A program made the position numbers and the translations under genes. The notes beneath the pieces were generated by a model that was not told where the DNA came from, did no database searches, and was given only the letters and a program-made list of their open reading frames with translations. From the NCBI GenBank assembly GCA_004020315.1, contig SAQG01000014.1, forward strand, positions 1 to 64,000: a DNA stretch of 64,000 bases, read 5' to 3'. The stretch is from Mesorhizobium sp. Lineage in GTDB: Bacteria > Pseudomonadota > Alphaproteobacteria > Rhizobiales > Rhizobiaceae. Below are positions 27,170 to 35,925 of the stretch, piece by piece (within the stretch, counting starts at the first letter, position 1; every line of letters starts with the position of its first letter).

Positions 27170-28429
27170 TCAGGATTTGCCCGCCTGCACCAGCATGTCG
27201 CGCGCGCGGCGCGACTGGACCAGCCAGTTATACGCCGCTCCACCCGCCATCAGCACGGACGTGCCGAGAAATACCGCGCGCATGCCGAAATGACCGCCGA
27301 CGAAGCCGCCGAGCAGCGGTCCGGCGACCTGTCCGACATACTGCGCCGAGATCGACGAGCCCAGCACATTGCCGCCGACGCCGTCTGGAACATTGTGGCG
27401 GATGACGCTGGTGATGCAGGGCAAGAGACCGCCAAGCGCCAGGCCCATCAGGAAACGCAGGCCGACGAGCTGCCAGCCCTGCGTGACGAAGGCCTGCGGG
27501 ATCAGCAGCAGCGCCGAGACGGCAAGCGCCCCAATGACGACGTTCCAGTGGCCGATGCGGTCGGCGAGCTTGCCGAGCCGCGAGGCCGACAGGATGGCGC
27601 CAAGTGCTGCCGCCGACATGACGATGCCGGAGGTCAGTGTTAGCAGGCCTTGATCCTCGATGAGCTGCTGGACGTAGACCGTGATGATCGGCTCGATCGA
27701 CATGGTGGCGAAGCTCAACAGCATGCCGGTCGCCAGCATGGCGACGACGGGGCGTTTGTCCGGGATTTGCGACCAGCCGCCTTTCGGCATCTCAGTCGGT
27801 GCTGATTTGTCGGCTGCCGGGCGGGGGTTCTCCTTGATGAGAAAAGTCGTTGCCAGGAACGCCAGGAAAATGACGCCGCCGGCGAGCAGGAAAGTGGCCC
27901 GGATGCCGATTAAGGGCGGCAGCGCGCCGCCGAGCAGGGGGCCGACGAGGGCGCCGGCGGTGATGCCGGCCGACAGCACGCCGAGCGCCCAGCCGGACCG
28001 CTCCTTCGGCGTCTGCATGGCCACCAGGATAGTCGAGCCCGAGGAATAGCCGCCGGCGAAACCGATCAGCAGGCGCAGCAGCACCAACTGCCAGACAGTC
28101 TCCACCAAGCCGGTCAGCGACATGCAGATGGCCATGCCGAAACTGGCGCGCACCAGCATCAGCTTGCGGCCGTAGCGGTCGCCCAGCCGTCCCCACAGCG
28201 GCGCCACCAGCGCGGCGGCGAGGAACGTCGCGCCATAGGCGATGCCGGACCACTGCACGATCGCCGCGTGCCCGTCGGCACCCAGCTGCTCGACATAAAG
28301 CGGCAGGAAGGGCAACAGCAGGGTCATGGCGACGAGCGTGCTGAACGAGCCGGCAAAGCACACGGCGAGATTGCGCCGCCAATGGATGTTGTGGGTGCCT
28401 TGCACGGCGAGGGCGGTGTCTTGCGGCAT
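27170..28429 (-). CDS. MFS transporter (multidrug/TetA-like)
   Basis: A 419-residue, 12-TM major facilitator. Motif A is GRLGDRYGRKLMLVRA between TM2 and TM3; TM5 carries the motif-C-like sequence LSAGITAGALVGPLLGG, typical of proton-driven antiporters. The cytosolic middle loop (NPRPAADKSAPTEMP) is normal. Export of a toxic compound or metabolite is likely. It diverges from an FCD-type GntR regulator, a common control arrangement for such exporters. Confidence 0.85.
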   Translation of the reverse strand: MPQDTALAVQGTHNIHWRRNLAVCFAGSFSTLVAMTLLLPFLPLYVEQLGADGHAAIVQWSGIAYGATFLAAALVAPLWGRLGDRYGRKLMLVRASFGMAICMSLTGLVETVWQLVLLRLLIGFAGGYSSGSTILVAMQTPKERSGWALGVLSAGITAGALVGPLLGGALPPLIGIRATFLLAGGVIFLAFLATTFLIKENPRPAADKSAPTEMPKGGWSQIPDKRPVVAMLATGMLLSFATMSIEPIITVYVQQLIEDQGLLTLTSGIVMSAAALGAILSASRLGKLADRIGHWNVVIGALAVSALLLIPQAFVTQGWQLVGLRFLMGLALGGLLPCITSVIRHNVPDGVGGNVLGSSISAQYVGQVAGPLLGGFVGGHFGMRAVFLGTSVLMAGGAAYNWLVQSRRARDMLVQAGKS

Positions 28430-28468
28430 GTCATGTCCTGTACGGCAAGTCTCTCGATGACTTGTTTC

Positions 28469-28489
28469 GGATACCGTTTTGGGATACCG
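28469..28489. promoter_or_regulatory. candidate operator with direct GGATACCG repeats
   Basis: GGATACCG occurs at 28469-28476 and again at 28482-28489, in the 178-base region between the divergent MFS and GntR genes. The 13-base repeat spacing is slightly more than one helical turn, so both could lie on one DNA face. GntR binding is inference. Confidence 0.35.
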
Positions 28490-28607
28490 AGCTGGTGTCC
28501 GTCATGGACGCAAGCCCGGCCGCTGTCAATGCGGCTTCTCGAACGTGACCGGCAATGATGGCAGGCGAGCCGATCGCCAGCAAAACGGCCAGAAATCGGA
28601 AACCACA

Positions 28608-29273
28608 ATGTCGCAGATGCAGAATGTCGAAAAACAGCTTCGCGAGATGATCCTCGGCCTTGAGATCGGTCCCGGCGAGCGGCTGACGGAACGTTGGATC
28701 GAAAGCCGCTTCGGGGCTTCGCGCACGCCGGTCAGGGCAGCATTGCTGCGGCTCGAGACGGAAGGCCTGGTCTGCCGCGACGGGCGCGGCTGGACAGTAT
28801 CGCCGATCAACCTCGCCGAGCTCGAGCAGATCGCTGTCTACCGCGAGGCGGTCGAGGTCGCGGCGGTCAAGCTGACTTGTGCCTTGGCGGACAGGAGCGC
28901 CGTCGACGTCATCGAGGCGATGCTGGACTCCTGCGACGCCGGCACCCCGCGCGAGGAATGGCACCGCGTCGGCATGGATTTTCACATCGAGCTTGCACGG
29001 CTGTCCGGCAACGAGTTCCTGTTCAGGGCGATTCGCGATGCCATGACGCGCCTGTCGCGCGCCCGCTGGCTGGAGGTGCGCGACGAGGCAGCACTCGGCC
29101 GTGCCTGGGCCGAGCACCATGCAATTCTGGCAGCGGTGCGGGCCGGCGATGCCGATGAGGCGGCACGACTGCTTTCGACCCATATTGTCGGCAGCCGCGA
29201 CCGGCTGGTGACATCATTGCACAATGACCGGCGCGGCCTGCGCGCCAGAGGATTCGCCGTCGTCGCGGCGTGA
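28608..29273 (+). CDS. GntR-family regulator with FCD domain
   Basis: A 221-residue regulator. The winged helix spans about residues 1-65 (LREMILGLEIGPGERLTERWIESRFGASRTPVRAAL is classic GntR). The all-helical FCD effector domain follows, with metal-binding-type residues in DFHIELARLSGN and EHHAILAAVRAGD. The ligand, probably a carboxylic acid, is unknown. ATG 28608 starts the HTH properly; a longer frame to 28479 covers the promoter region. It probably controls the divergent MFS exporter. Confidence 0.88.
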   Translation: MSQMQNVEKQLREMILGLEIGPGERLTERWIESRFGASRTPVRAALLRLETEGLVCRDGRGWTVSPINLAELEQIAVYREAVEVAAVKLTCALADRSAVDVIEAMLDSCDAGTPREEWHRVGMDFHIELARLSGNEFLFRAIRDAMTRLSRARWLEVRDEAALGRAWAEHHAILAAVRAGDADEAARLLSTHIVGSRDRLVTSLHNDRRGLRARGFAVVAA

Positions 29274-29332
29274 TTGCGGAGGCAACCACTTTTCGCCCTC
29301 GCTTCGCGAGCGGCGATGGCGTAAGAGCGGCG

Positions 29333-29593
29333 ATGGAAAATAACCGATTTGAAACACCCGTGACCGTCAAGTCGGGCGCGGAGGGGAGCACTCAGCTCTT
29401 GCGCACGGCCCGCGAGGCTTCCGACTACCTCCTCAACAACTGGCCCGGCAAGCGCAGTCCAAAGCATCGCGAAGCGCTGCAGGCCTGCCATGATGCGCTG
29501 GCCGGCGACAAACCGGCGATGACCGCAAGGCGTGCCTTCATCGCCGCCGCGCGCGAAGTGAACGTGTTCGTCAGCGACAAGGCGCCGGCCTGA
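29333..29593 (+). CDS. DUF982 protein
   Basis: An 86-residue protein with the rhizobial DUF982 pattern: a short beta region (FETPVTVKSG), an A-x-E-A-x-x-x-L-L-x-x-W-P core (AREASDYLLNNWPGKRSPKH), then A-R-x-A-F-x-x-A-x-x-x-A (ARRAFIAAAREVNV). Function unknown; the family is abundant in Rhizobiales, often near repeats and plasmid genes. The ATG at 29333 begins the domain; an upstream in-frame start at 29270 is less likely. Confidence 0.8.
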   Translation: MENNRFETPVTVKSGAEGSTQLLRTAREASDYLLNNWPGKRSPKHREALQACHDALAGDKPAMTARRAFIAAAREVNVFVSDKAPA

Positions 29594-29648
29594 AGATGCA
29601 GCGGGATTACTAGGCCAAATCCGATCCGCCTCGCGGGCCTGATGCGTT

Positions 29649-29807
29649 TTATTCTGCCGTTTCCGTTTCGGTCTCGGACGTGGTCTCGTCTTCGGGCTTC
29701 GTACGTTCCTTGGCTGCGACCTTGGCCGCCTGCTTTTCCGCCTTCTTGGCGGCCTTCTGCCGGTCGCGTTCCTTGCGTTCCTGGCCGTAATTCGGTGCTC
29801 GCGCCAT
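29649..29807 (-). CDS. small lysine/glutamate-rich protein (52 aa)
   Basis: Read from the sequence on the minus strand: 52 residues, beginning MARAPNYGQERKERDRQ, then a Lys/Ala heptad-like helix (KKAEKQAAKVAAKER) and an acidic Thr/Glu tail ending TETETAE. GGAAGAG lies six bases upstream of the ATG. A single charged helix without membrane segment suggests a cytosolic, possibly nucleic-acid-associated, small protein. Similar short MAR-x-P-N-Y-G-Q-E-R proteins occur, to my recollection, in rhizobial genomes. Function unknown. Confidence 0.72.
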   Translation of the reverse strand: MARAPNYGQERKERDRQKAAKKAEKQAAKVAAKERTKPEDETTSETETETAE

Positions 29808-30009
29808 ATCTCTTCCTTTCACAATCCCAAAGGTTCTTAGCCCTGCCTAGGAGCATTGGGCTGCAAACACAACACCACAAAGGGCGATCGGCTCCATACA
29901 TAGCCGGCATGGCGGCTGAACACGGTTCCGTGGCTTGCAAGATGGCTGGCACAATGGTGAAGGAGGGGCCGGGGGGCAAATCACAAGCCGACTTTTTACC
30001 AAGTGACCG

Positions 30010-30981
30010 ATGGCCACCCTTCAAAGAAACGCACAGAAGCTATTCTACTATGCGCGCAACGCCGTGCGCGATATCGCACCGCAGGCGCTGTTCCGCCGCA
30101 GGCTCGCCGGGCTGCTCGATCAGGCCAGGCTTGCGGATGGATCGGTCCGCGCACGTCTCGACTATTACAACAGATTGCAGGATGCTTTCGTGCCGAGCGC
30201 CAGGGCCGTGCCGGTAAGTCGGCTGCCGAGAGGCCGGAGCATGTATTACTACGATCTGAAGGAATTTACCCGTTACTTCGATCCCGATTTGCGCATCGAC
30301 CTCGAATTCGGCGACGTCGTCGACGTTCCTACTATGCCGTCGGTCGTCAAGGATCGGCCGATCGCCGGCGACAACAGCAACGGGGTCCTGTTCAAGCTCA
30401 ACAAGTTCCGCCACTTCCACATGCCCGCCGACGATATTGCCTTCACGGACAAGCTTCCGGTTGCGGTGTGACGCGGCGAGCTCAACAACCCGATAAGGAC
30501 CTTGCTTCTGGAGGCTGCGCGCGATCTGCCCTTTTGCGGTGTTGGCACGCCCAAACCGACGGCGGCGCCGGAATATCGCAAGCCTTATCTGAGCATCGAT
30601 CAGCAGCGGCGCTGTCGCTACATCATTTCGCTCGAAGGCAACGATGTGGCGACCAACCTCAAATGGATCATGAGTTCGAATTCGCTATGCCTGATGCCGC
30701 CGCCTACATACGAGACATGGTTCGCCGAAAGCGAACTCGTGGCTGATGTTCATTATGTGCCGCTCGAACCTGATTTCACGGATCTTGCCGAGCGGGTGCA
30801 GCATCTCGAACGGCATCCGGCCGAGGCCGAACGCATCGTTGCCGCGGCCAACGCCTATTGCCGCAAGTTCGCCGACGAGCGGCCCGAGCAGGCGATCTGC
30901 TTGCTCGTGCTCTACAAATACTTCGTGCTCAGCGGCCAGATCGAGCCTGATCCCAGGGTCTGGCGTTTTATTTCAGGCTAA
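30010..30981 (+). pseudogene. glycosyltransferase family 90 (CAP10/LpsA-like), interrupted by in-frame TGA
   Basis: One continuous frame of 323 codons with a single TGA at codon 154 (30469-30471). The upstream half ends FTDKLPVAV and the downstream half continues RGELNNPIR; family members have Trp-Arg-Gly (WRG) at this junction, so TGG to TGA is the simplest lesion. Downstream conserved parts are intact: YIISLEGNDVATNLKWIMSSNSLCLMPP and the Y-E-T-W-F segment. The family includes LpsA-type enzymes of LPS core synthesis. The rest of the frame is open and well preserved, so the lesion is recent, a sequencing error, or suppressed. Confidence 0.82.
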
Positions 30982-31017
30982 GCCCGCGGCGGCCTTCGAC
31001 TTGATCCGGATCCGTTG

Positions 31018-32061
31018 TCAGATAGCTTCCCGATCGAGAACCAGATCGGCCGGACCAAACCGGTCTTTTGCCGTGAATTGCTGGTGCCAATACGGGTAGA
31101 GCACCGGTGGCCGGCTGACCGCGTCGAGGCGTGCGCGCTCATCGATGGTCAGCGCCAGGCTTGCAGCGGCGATATTGTCCTTGAACTGCGCTTCGGTCCG
31201 TCCGCCGATCACCAGCGAGCTGACGGCTGGCCGGCCGAGCAGCCAGGCGAGCGCCACCTGTGCCGCCGACACGCCGTGGTTCTTGCCGATATAGGCAAGC
31301 ACGTCGACGATCCGCCACAGCCGGTCTTCATCACGGATCGGCGGTTCCTTCCAGCCGCTGAGCTGGCGGGCGGTGGCCTGGTCGCGGTGGTATTTGCCGG
31401 ACAGCAGTCCACCGGCGAGCGGGCTCCACACCAGCACCCCAAGCCCCTGGTCGACCGAGATCGGCAGCAGTTCATATTCGGCTTCGCGCGCTTCCAGCGT
31501 GTAGTGGATCTGTTGGGTGACGAAGCGCGGCTGGTGCTGGCGGTCGCTGATCCCCAGCGCCTTCATCACTTGCCAGCCGGAATAGTTCGAACAGCCGACA
31601 TAGCGGACCTTGCCCTGGCTGACGAGCGTGTCGAGCGCGGCGATGGTTTCCTCGAGCGGTGTCGTGCCGTCCCATTCGTGCAGGAAATAGATATCGATGA
31701 CATCGGTCCTGAGGCGCTTCAGGCTCCTCTCGCACTCGCGGATCAGATGGTAGCGCGACAGCCCTTCGTCGTTGGGACCCGTGCCGATCCGCATGCGCGC
31801 CTTGGAGGCGATCAGCACATCGCCCTTGCGTTTGCCGCCGAGCGCTTCGCCGATGATCTCTTCCGAAAGCCCGTTCGAATAGACGTTGGCGGTGTCGATG
31901 AGATTGATGCCGGCGTCGATGCAGAGGTCGATCATCCGGCGCGCCTCGTCGAGATCGGTCTTGCCGACTGCCGAAAATGCGCCGGCGCCGCCAAAGGTCA
32001 TGGTGCCCATGGTCAGCGTCGAAACCTTCAGCCCGGAACGGCCGAGAGTGCGGTATTCCAT
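31018..32061 (-). CDS. aldo/keto reductase
   Basis: A 347-residue TIM-barrel NADPH oxidoreductase. The catalytic tetrad is visible as D (NLIDTANVYSNG), Y in that same segment, K (VLIASKARM) and H in IYFLHEWDG. NADPH-binding residues lie in GCSNYSGWQ and the C-terminal VIGGRTEAQ. It belongs to the YajO/YghZ-like AKR branch; the substrate is unknown. The start at 32061 follows a GAGGA site and opens with MEYRTLGRSGLKVS, the typical AKR N-terminus; a longer in-frame ORF to 32184 is not supported. Confidence 0.9.
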   Translation of the reverse strand: MEYRTLGRSGLKVSTLTMGTMTFGGAGAFSAVGKTDLDEARRMIDLCIDAGINLIDTANVYSNGLSEEIIGEALGGKRKGDVLIASKARMRIGTGPNDEGLSRYHLIRECERSLKRLRTDVIDIYFLHEWDGTTPLEETIAALDTLVSQGKVRYVGCSNYSGWQVMKALGISDRQHQPRFVTQQIHYTLEAREAEYELLPISVDQGLGVLVWSPLAGGLLSGKYHRDQATARQLSGWKEPPIRDEDRLWRIVDVLAYIGKNHGVSAAQVALAWLLGRPAVSSLVIGGRTEAQFKDNIAAASLALTIDERARLDAVSRPPVLYPYWHQQFTAKDRFGPADLVLDREAI

Positions 32062-32317
32062 GTCAGATCCTCGCAATGCGTTGAGAAGGGGTATTTCGAA
32101 AACTGCCCGAAGGAGCGTGGCATTTGTAGGACAATTCGAGCTGCTTGTCGTGTATGCCGTAGAGGCTGATCGATCACATCTCACGGATTTGCGCGATCGG
32201 CGTACAGGCCGGCTGCAATAAAACCGTCATTGCCGGCCTGTATGCAAGTCGGCTCAGGTGTTCGATCTCGGCCGGCAGGCCGGACGCCGGCACGGGCGTG
32301 CACGCGGAGCAGCATAA

Positions 32318-33238
32318 ATGACCGAAGCAAAACAGAATTCTCCTGCCAAGGACTGGCTGGAAGCGGAGCTCGCCGACACGCTCGACGAAGACTACGAGCT
32401 GGAAATGTCGGAACCGGCGCTGTCGCTGGAGATCGCCAAAATCTACAAGAAAGCGCATCCGCCCTCGATGGATCGCCAGCAATATTTTCGTGACCTGATC
32501 ACGCTCCAATCCGAGTTGATCAAGCTGCAGTCCTGGGTGGCATATCACAAGAAGAAGCTGGTGGTGGTTTTCGAGGGCCGCGACTCGGCCGGTAAGGGTG
32601 GCGTTATCAAGCGTATCACCCAGCGGCTCAATCCGCGCATCTGCCGTGTCGTTGCCTTGCCGGCGCCGACCGAGCGCGAGAAGTCGCAATGGTACTTCCA
32701 GCGCTACGTCCCGCATCTGCCGGCAGGCGGCGAGATCGTGCTGTTCGACCGCTCCTGGTACAACCGCTCCGGCGTCGAAAGGGTGATGGGATTTGCCGAA
32801 CCGGATCAGGTCGAGGAGTTCTTCCGCGACGTGCCGGAGTTCGAGCGCATGCTGGTCCGCTCCGGCATCACGCTGGTCAAATACTGGTTCTCCATCACCG
32901 ACGAGGAACAGCAGATGCGCTTCCAGATGCGCATCCATGATCCGATGAAGCAGTGGAAGCTGTCGCCGATGGACCTGCAGTCGCGCGTGCGCTGGGAGCA
33001 CTATACCAAGGCCAAGGAAGAGACGTTCGCCCGCACCAACATCCCCGAAGCCCCCTGGTTCATCGTCGAGGGCAACGACAAGAAGCGGGCGCGACTGAAC
33101 TGCATCGATCATCTCCTCAAGCAGATGCCTTATGAGGAGGTGCCGCACGAAGAGATCACGCTGCCCGACCGCGTCTTCAATCCCGAATACGAGCGCCAGG
33201 TGCTGCCGCGCGAGCTCTACGTGCCGGAGAAGTATTGA
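32318..33238 (+). CDS. ppk2: polyphosphate kinase 2
   Basis: A 306-residue PPK2-family enzyme that transfers phosphate between polyphosphate and nucleoside di- or monophosphates. Walker A GRDSAGKG is at residues 87-94 and the Walker-B-like VLFDRSWYNR at 141-150; a lid with R and Q residues follows. The 28-residue acidic N-terminus and single domain suggest class I, though class cannot be fixed by reading. With the Ppx-like protein at 1441 it covers both directions of polyphosphate metabolism in this window. ATG 32318 has a GGAG-like site. Confidence 0.93.
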   Translation: MTEAKQNSPAKDWLEAELADTLDEDYELEMSEPALSLEIAKIYKKAHPPSMDRQQYFRDLITLQSELIKLQSWVAYHKKKLVVVFEGRDSAGKGGVIKRITQRLNPRICRVVALPAPTEREKSQWYFQRYVPHLPAGGEIVLFDRSWYNRSGVERVMGFAEPDQVEEFFRDVPEFERMLVRSGITLVKYWFSITDEEQQMRFQMRIHDPMKQWKLSPMDLQSRVRWEHYTKAKEETFARTNIPEAPWFIVEGNDKKRARLNCIDHLLKQMPYEEVPHEEITLPDRVFNPEYERQVLPRELYVPEKY

Positions 33239-33295
33239 GGAGCGCCCTGCACCAAGGTTTCGCCAACAGTGCAGACAAAACGCCCACGCTACTTC

Positions 33296-33940
33296 TTAAT
33301 CGCGCTTGATGATGAGGTGCGTGGCATTCGGCGTCGCGACCTGCTCAGTGCACCGGTAGCCGAGCTTGAGCATGTCGATGCCGGCAAAAAGGTTCTCGCC
33401 TGAACCGAGCAGCATCGGCGATATCGCCAGATGCATGTCGTCGATGAGCCTTTCCTGGAGATATTGCCGGATCGTGGCGACGCCGCCACCGAGCCGTACA
33501 TCCTTGCCATCAGCCGCTGCTTTCGCCTTTTCCAGGGCCGAGTGAATGCCGTCGGTCACGAAATAGAAGGTCGTGCCGCCCTCCATGACAATGGGATTCC
33601 GCGGATGGTGGGTGAGCACGAAGACCGGCACATGGTAGGGCGGATTGTCTCCCCACCAGCCTTTCCAGCTCTCGTCCCTCCAAGGCCCGCGGATCGGTCC
33701 GAACATATTCCGTCCCATTATCCACGCGCCGACATTTTCGAAGCTGCGCGCCACGAAACCGTCCTCCGTGTCCGTGGTGCCGCGATCTTCGCCAGACATG
33801 TTGCGGAAGGTTCGGGTGCCGAACATCCAATTGTGCAGGGCTTCGCCGCCGACGCCCAGCGGCTCTTTCAGGCCCTGGTCGGGACCGGCGCCGAAGCCGT
33901 CGATTGACAGGGTGAATGCGCTGACACGAAGCTTGGACAT
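33296..33940 (-). CDS. dihydrofolate reductase/RibD C-terminal-like reductase
   Basis: A 214-residue protein of the RibD_C (DHFR-like) superfamily: LRVSAFTLSIDGFGAGP at the N-terminus, a PVFVLTHHPRN strand, then GGVATIRQYLQERLIDDMHLAISPMLLGSGENLF, which contains the NADPH-binding G-G-x-x-x-I-x-Q and the P-x-x-L-G-x-G hallmark. The substrate is unknown. Two near-identical 13-bp palindromes lie 22-71 bases upstream, so it is probably repressor-controlled. Confidence 0.85.
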   Translation of the reverse strand: MSKLRVSAFTLSIDGFGAGPDQGLKEPLGVGGEALHNWMFGTRTFRNMSGEDRGTTDTEDGFVARSFENVGAWIMGRNMFGPIRGPWRDESWKGWWGDNPPYHVPVFVLTHHPRNPIVMEGGTTFYFVTDGIHSALEKAKAAADGKDVRLGGGVATIRQYLQERLIDDMHLAISPMLLGSGENLFAGIDMLKLGYRCTEQVATPNATHLIIKRD

Positions 33941-33961
33941 GAGTACCTCCCTCTAAACCAG

Positions 33962-34011
33962 TTGCGGAATGCAAGCGGTTTCGTTCTAGCTAAACCGATT
34001 GCATTATGCAA
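33962..34011. promoter_or_regulatory. paired 13-bp palindromic operators
   Basis: TTGCGGAATGCAA (33962-33974) and the perfect palindrome TTGCATTATGCAA (33999-34011), each followed by GCGGT, are spaced 37 bp centre to centre upstream of the reductase gene. This is the look of a dimeric winged-helix repressor site (MarR/HxlR/ArsR-type), but no such regulator is adjacent. Confidence 0.55.
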
Positions 34012-34100
34012 GCGGTATTTGGGTGGGGCGACGAGCGATGAGCGGCTCGTTTGGCCAGCCAGCATCGGGACCACGGCTAAGATGACGGTTGCAGCTGCAG

Positions 34101-34451
34101 TTAACTGCGCCGCGATGCCTCGAGTATGCGCTCGACAGCCAGGCGTAGCGGCGACAGACTGTCTGTCACTACGGCCCAGACGATAGCGTCCGAAGTCTTG
34201 TGGTATTCGTGACGCAAAACGTTGCCTATTCCACGAATCTGTTTCCAGGGAATTTCTGGAGCAAGGGCAATCAAATCGTCCGGGATGTGCCGGGTGGCTT
34301 CGGAAATAATCTCGATGCCGCGCTCCACGCCATGACGAAGCAACCAGTCGTCACGAAAGTCATCCAGAGTCTTGCCGGCGGTGGCAGTGCTGATGCCATC
34401 CAAAGCCGCTATGATCTCGGCTAGGATCGGCTCGATCCGGCGGACTGCCAT
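34101..34451 (-). CDS. HepT-like DUF86 toxin (HEPN RNase family)
   Basis: A 116-residue all-helical HEPN/DUF86 protein, the toxin partner of MntA-type nucleotidyltransferases. The motif region reads RGIGNVLRHEYH (residues 73-84): His81 and Tyr83 of the R-X4-H-x-Y signature are present and are the residues normally protected by adenylylation (Tyr). The Arg expected five residues before His is Gly76, with Arg73 and Arg80 nearby. The start overlaps the stop of the upstream nucleotidyltransferase by one base, so the two are translationally coupled. Confidence 0.85.
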   Translation of the reverse strand: MAVRRIEPILAEIIAALDGISTATAGKTLDDFRDDWLLRHGVERGIEIISEATRHIPDDLIALAPEIPWKQIRGIGNVLRHEYHKTSDAIVWAVVTDSLSPLRLAVERILEASRRS

Positions 34452-34747
34452 CAGAATACGCGCACGGCCGATTGTTCGATCTCGGCCTTCAACATAGGAT
34501 GAAGGCTGTCACGTGTGGTGATGTCGATTTCCGCTGACATCTTCTCTTCCAGAAATTGCTTGATGCCGACCAGATCGATCAGAGAAAAGCGCCGCGCTGG
34601 ATCATAGTCGATGAACAGATCAAGGTCGCTGTCCGGCTGTGCATCGTCGCGCGCTGCCGACCCGAATAGATAAAGCGAAGTCGCGCCCATGCCTTTGATG
34701 GCATCTGCGTTTCTCTGCAACCGTCCGATGACCTCATTCCTGCTCAT
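34451..34747 (-). CDS. MntA-like nucleotidyltransferase antitoxin
   Basis: A 98-residue minimal nucleotidyltransferase. The GSX10DXD motif is perfect: G29-S30, ten residues, then D41-L-D43; the third acidic residue is D75 in SAEIDITTRD. In the HepT/MntA system this enzyme AMPylates a tyrosine on the HEPN toxin to silence it. First gene of a two-gene unit; the TGATG overlap couples it to the HepT-like gene. Confidence 0.88.
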   Translation of the reverse strand: MSRNEVIGRLQRNADAIKGMGATSLYLFGSAARDDAQPDSDLDLFIDYDPARRFSLIDLVGIKQFLEEKMSAEIDITTRDSLHPMLKAEIEQSAVRVF

Positions 34748-34795
34748 GAGTCCATTCTAGCGGATTGCAGCAGAATCCCCAAACGATGCTAGTGC

Positions 34796-35827
34796 CTACC
34801 CCTTCAGCATCGCCGCCACCTCGGGCGCGAAATAGGTAAGAATGCCGTCGCAGCCGGCGCGCTTGAAGGCTAGCAGTGATTCCAGCATCGCCTTGTCGCC
34901 GTCGATCCAGCCATTGGCGGCGGCCGCCTTGATCATCGAATATTCGCCCGACACCTGATAGGCGAAGGTCGGCATCCGGAACTCGTCCTTCAGCCTGCGG
35001 ATGATGTCGAGATAGGGCAGGCCGGGCTTGACCATCAGCATGTCGGCGCCCTCGGCGAGGTCCTGCTCGGCCTCGCGCACTGCCTCGTCGGAATTGGCGT
35101 GGTCGAGATAATAGGTCTTCTTGTCGCCCTTGAGCAGGCCGGCGGTGCCGACCGCCTCGCGATAAGGTCCATAGAAGGCGGAAGCAAATTTCGTCGCATA
35201 GGACATGATCGCCACATCCTGAAAACCATTGGCGTCGAGCGCATCGCGGATGGCGCCGATGCGGCCATCCATCATATCGGACGGGGCAATGATATCGGCG
35301 CCGGCCGCCGCCTGGATGACGGCAGCCGCCGTGACCTGCTCCACCGTCTGGTCGTTGACGATGATGCCGTCGCGCAAGATGCCATCGTGGCCGTGCGAGG
35401 TGAAGGGATCGAGCGCCGCATCGGTGATGATGCCGATCTCGGGCACCGCGTGCTTGATGGCACGCGTGGCGCGGTTGATGACGTTTTCCGGATCGAGGAT
35501 GTGCGAACCGGTCTGGTCGCGCAGGCCGAGCTCGACATTGGGGAAGGTGGCGATCGCCGGAATGCCGAGTTTGGCCGCGCGTTCGGCTTCCTTGACGGCG
35601 AGGTCGAGCGACAGGCGGAAGACGCCGGGCATGGCGGCGATCGGCTCGCGGATGTTTTTCCCATCGACGACGAAGATCGGCCAGATCAGGTCGTCGATGC
35701 TCAGCCGGTTCTCCTGGACGAGGCGGCGCGACCAGTCGGCCTTGCGCATGCGGCGCAAACGGCGGCTGCCGGTGATCTCGTCGACGCTGCGTGCGCCGGC
35801 AGGCTTTGCTGGGGTGATTTTGTTCAT
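34796..35827 (-). CDS. hemB: porphobilinogen synthase (delta-aminolevulinate dehydratase)
   Basis: A 343-residue HemB that condenses two 5-aminolevulinate molecules to porphobilinogen in heme and corrin synthesis. The Schiff-base lysines are K213 (MSYATKFASAFYGP) and K267 (MLMVKPGLPYLD). The metal-site segment reads DAALDPFTSHGHDG without the three cysteines of the zinc enzymes, matching the Mg2+-dependent type known from Bradyrhizobium. ATG 35827 precedes the conserved core; an upstream in-frame start at 35887 adds 20 unrelated residues. Confidence 0.95.
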   Translation of the reverse strand: MNKITPAKPAGARSVDEITGSRRLRRMRKADWSRRLVQENRLSIDDLIWPIFVVDGKNIREPIAAMPGVFRLSLDLAVKEAERAAKLGIPAIATFPNVELGLRDQTGSHILDPENVINRATRAIKHAVPEIGIITDAALDPFTSHGHDGILRDGIIVNDQTVEQVTAAAVIQAAAGADIIAPSDMMDGRIGAIRDALDANGFQDVAIMSYATKFASAFYGPYREAVGTAGLLKGDKKTYYLDHANSDEAVREAEQDLAEGADMLMVKPGLPYLDIIRRLKDEFRMPTFAYQVSGEYSMIKAAAANGWIDGDKAMLESLLAFKRAGCDGILTYFAPEVAAMLKG

Positions 35828-35925
35828 CGCCAAAACTCCGGATCGGCGGCTTTTATCACGAGCTTCCGCCGCTGACCAATGCGGCACGATTGTGCCAGGC
35901 CGCCGTCACCTGGATATCGGTATAC

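Noticed and set aside
30502..30981. Separate glycosyltransferase gene downstream of the TGA
   Set aside because: Same frame as the upstream half, starts in mid-domain, and has no ribosome-binding site; treated as one interrupted gene.
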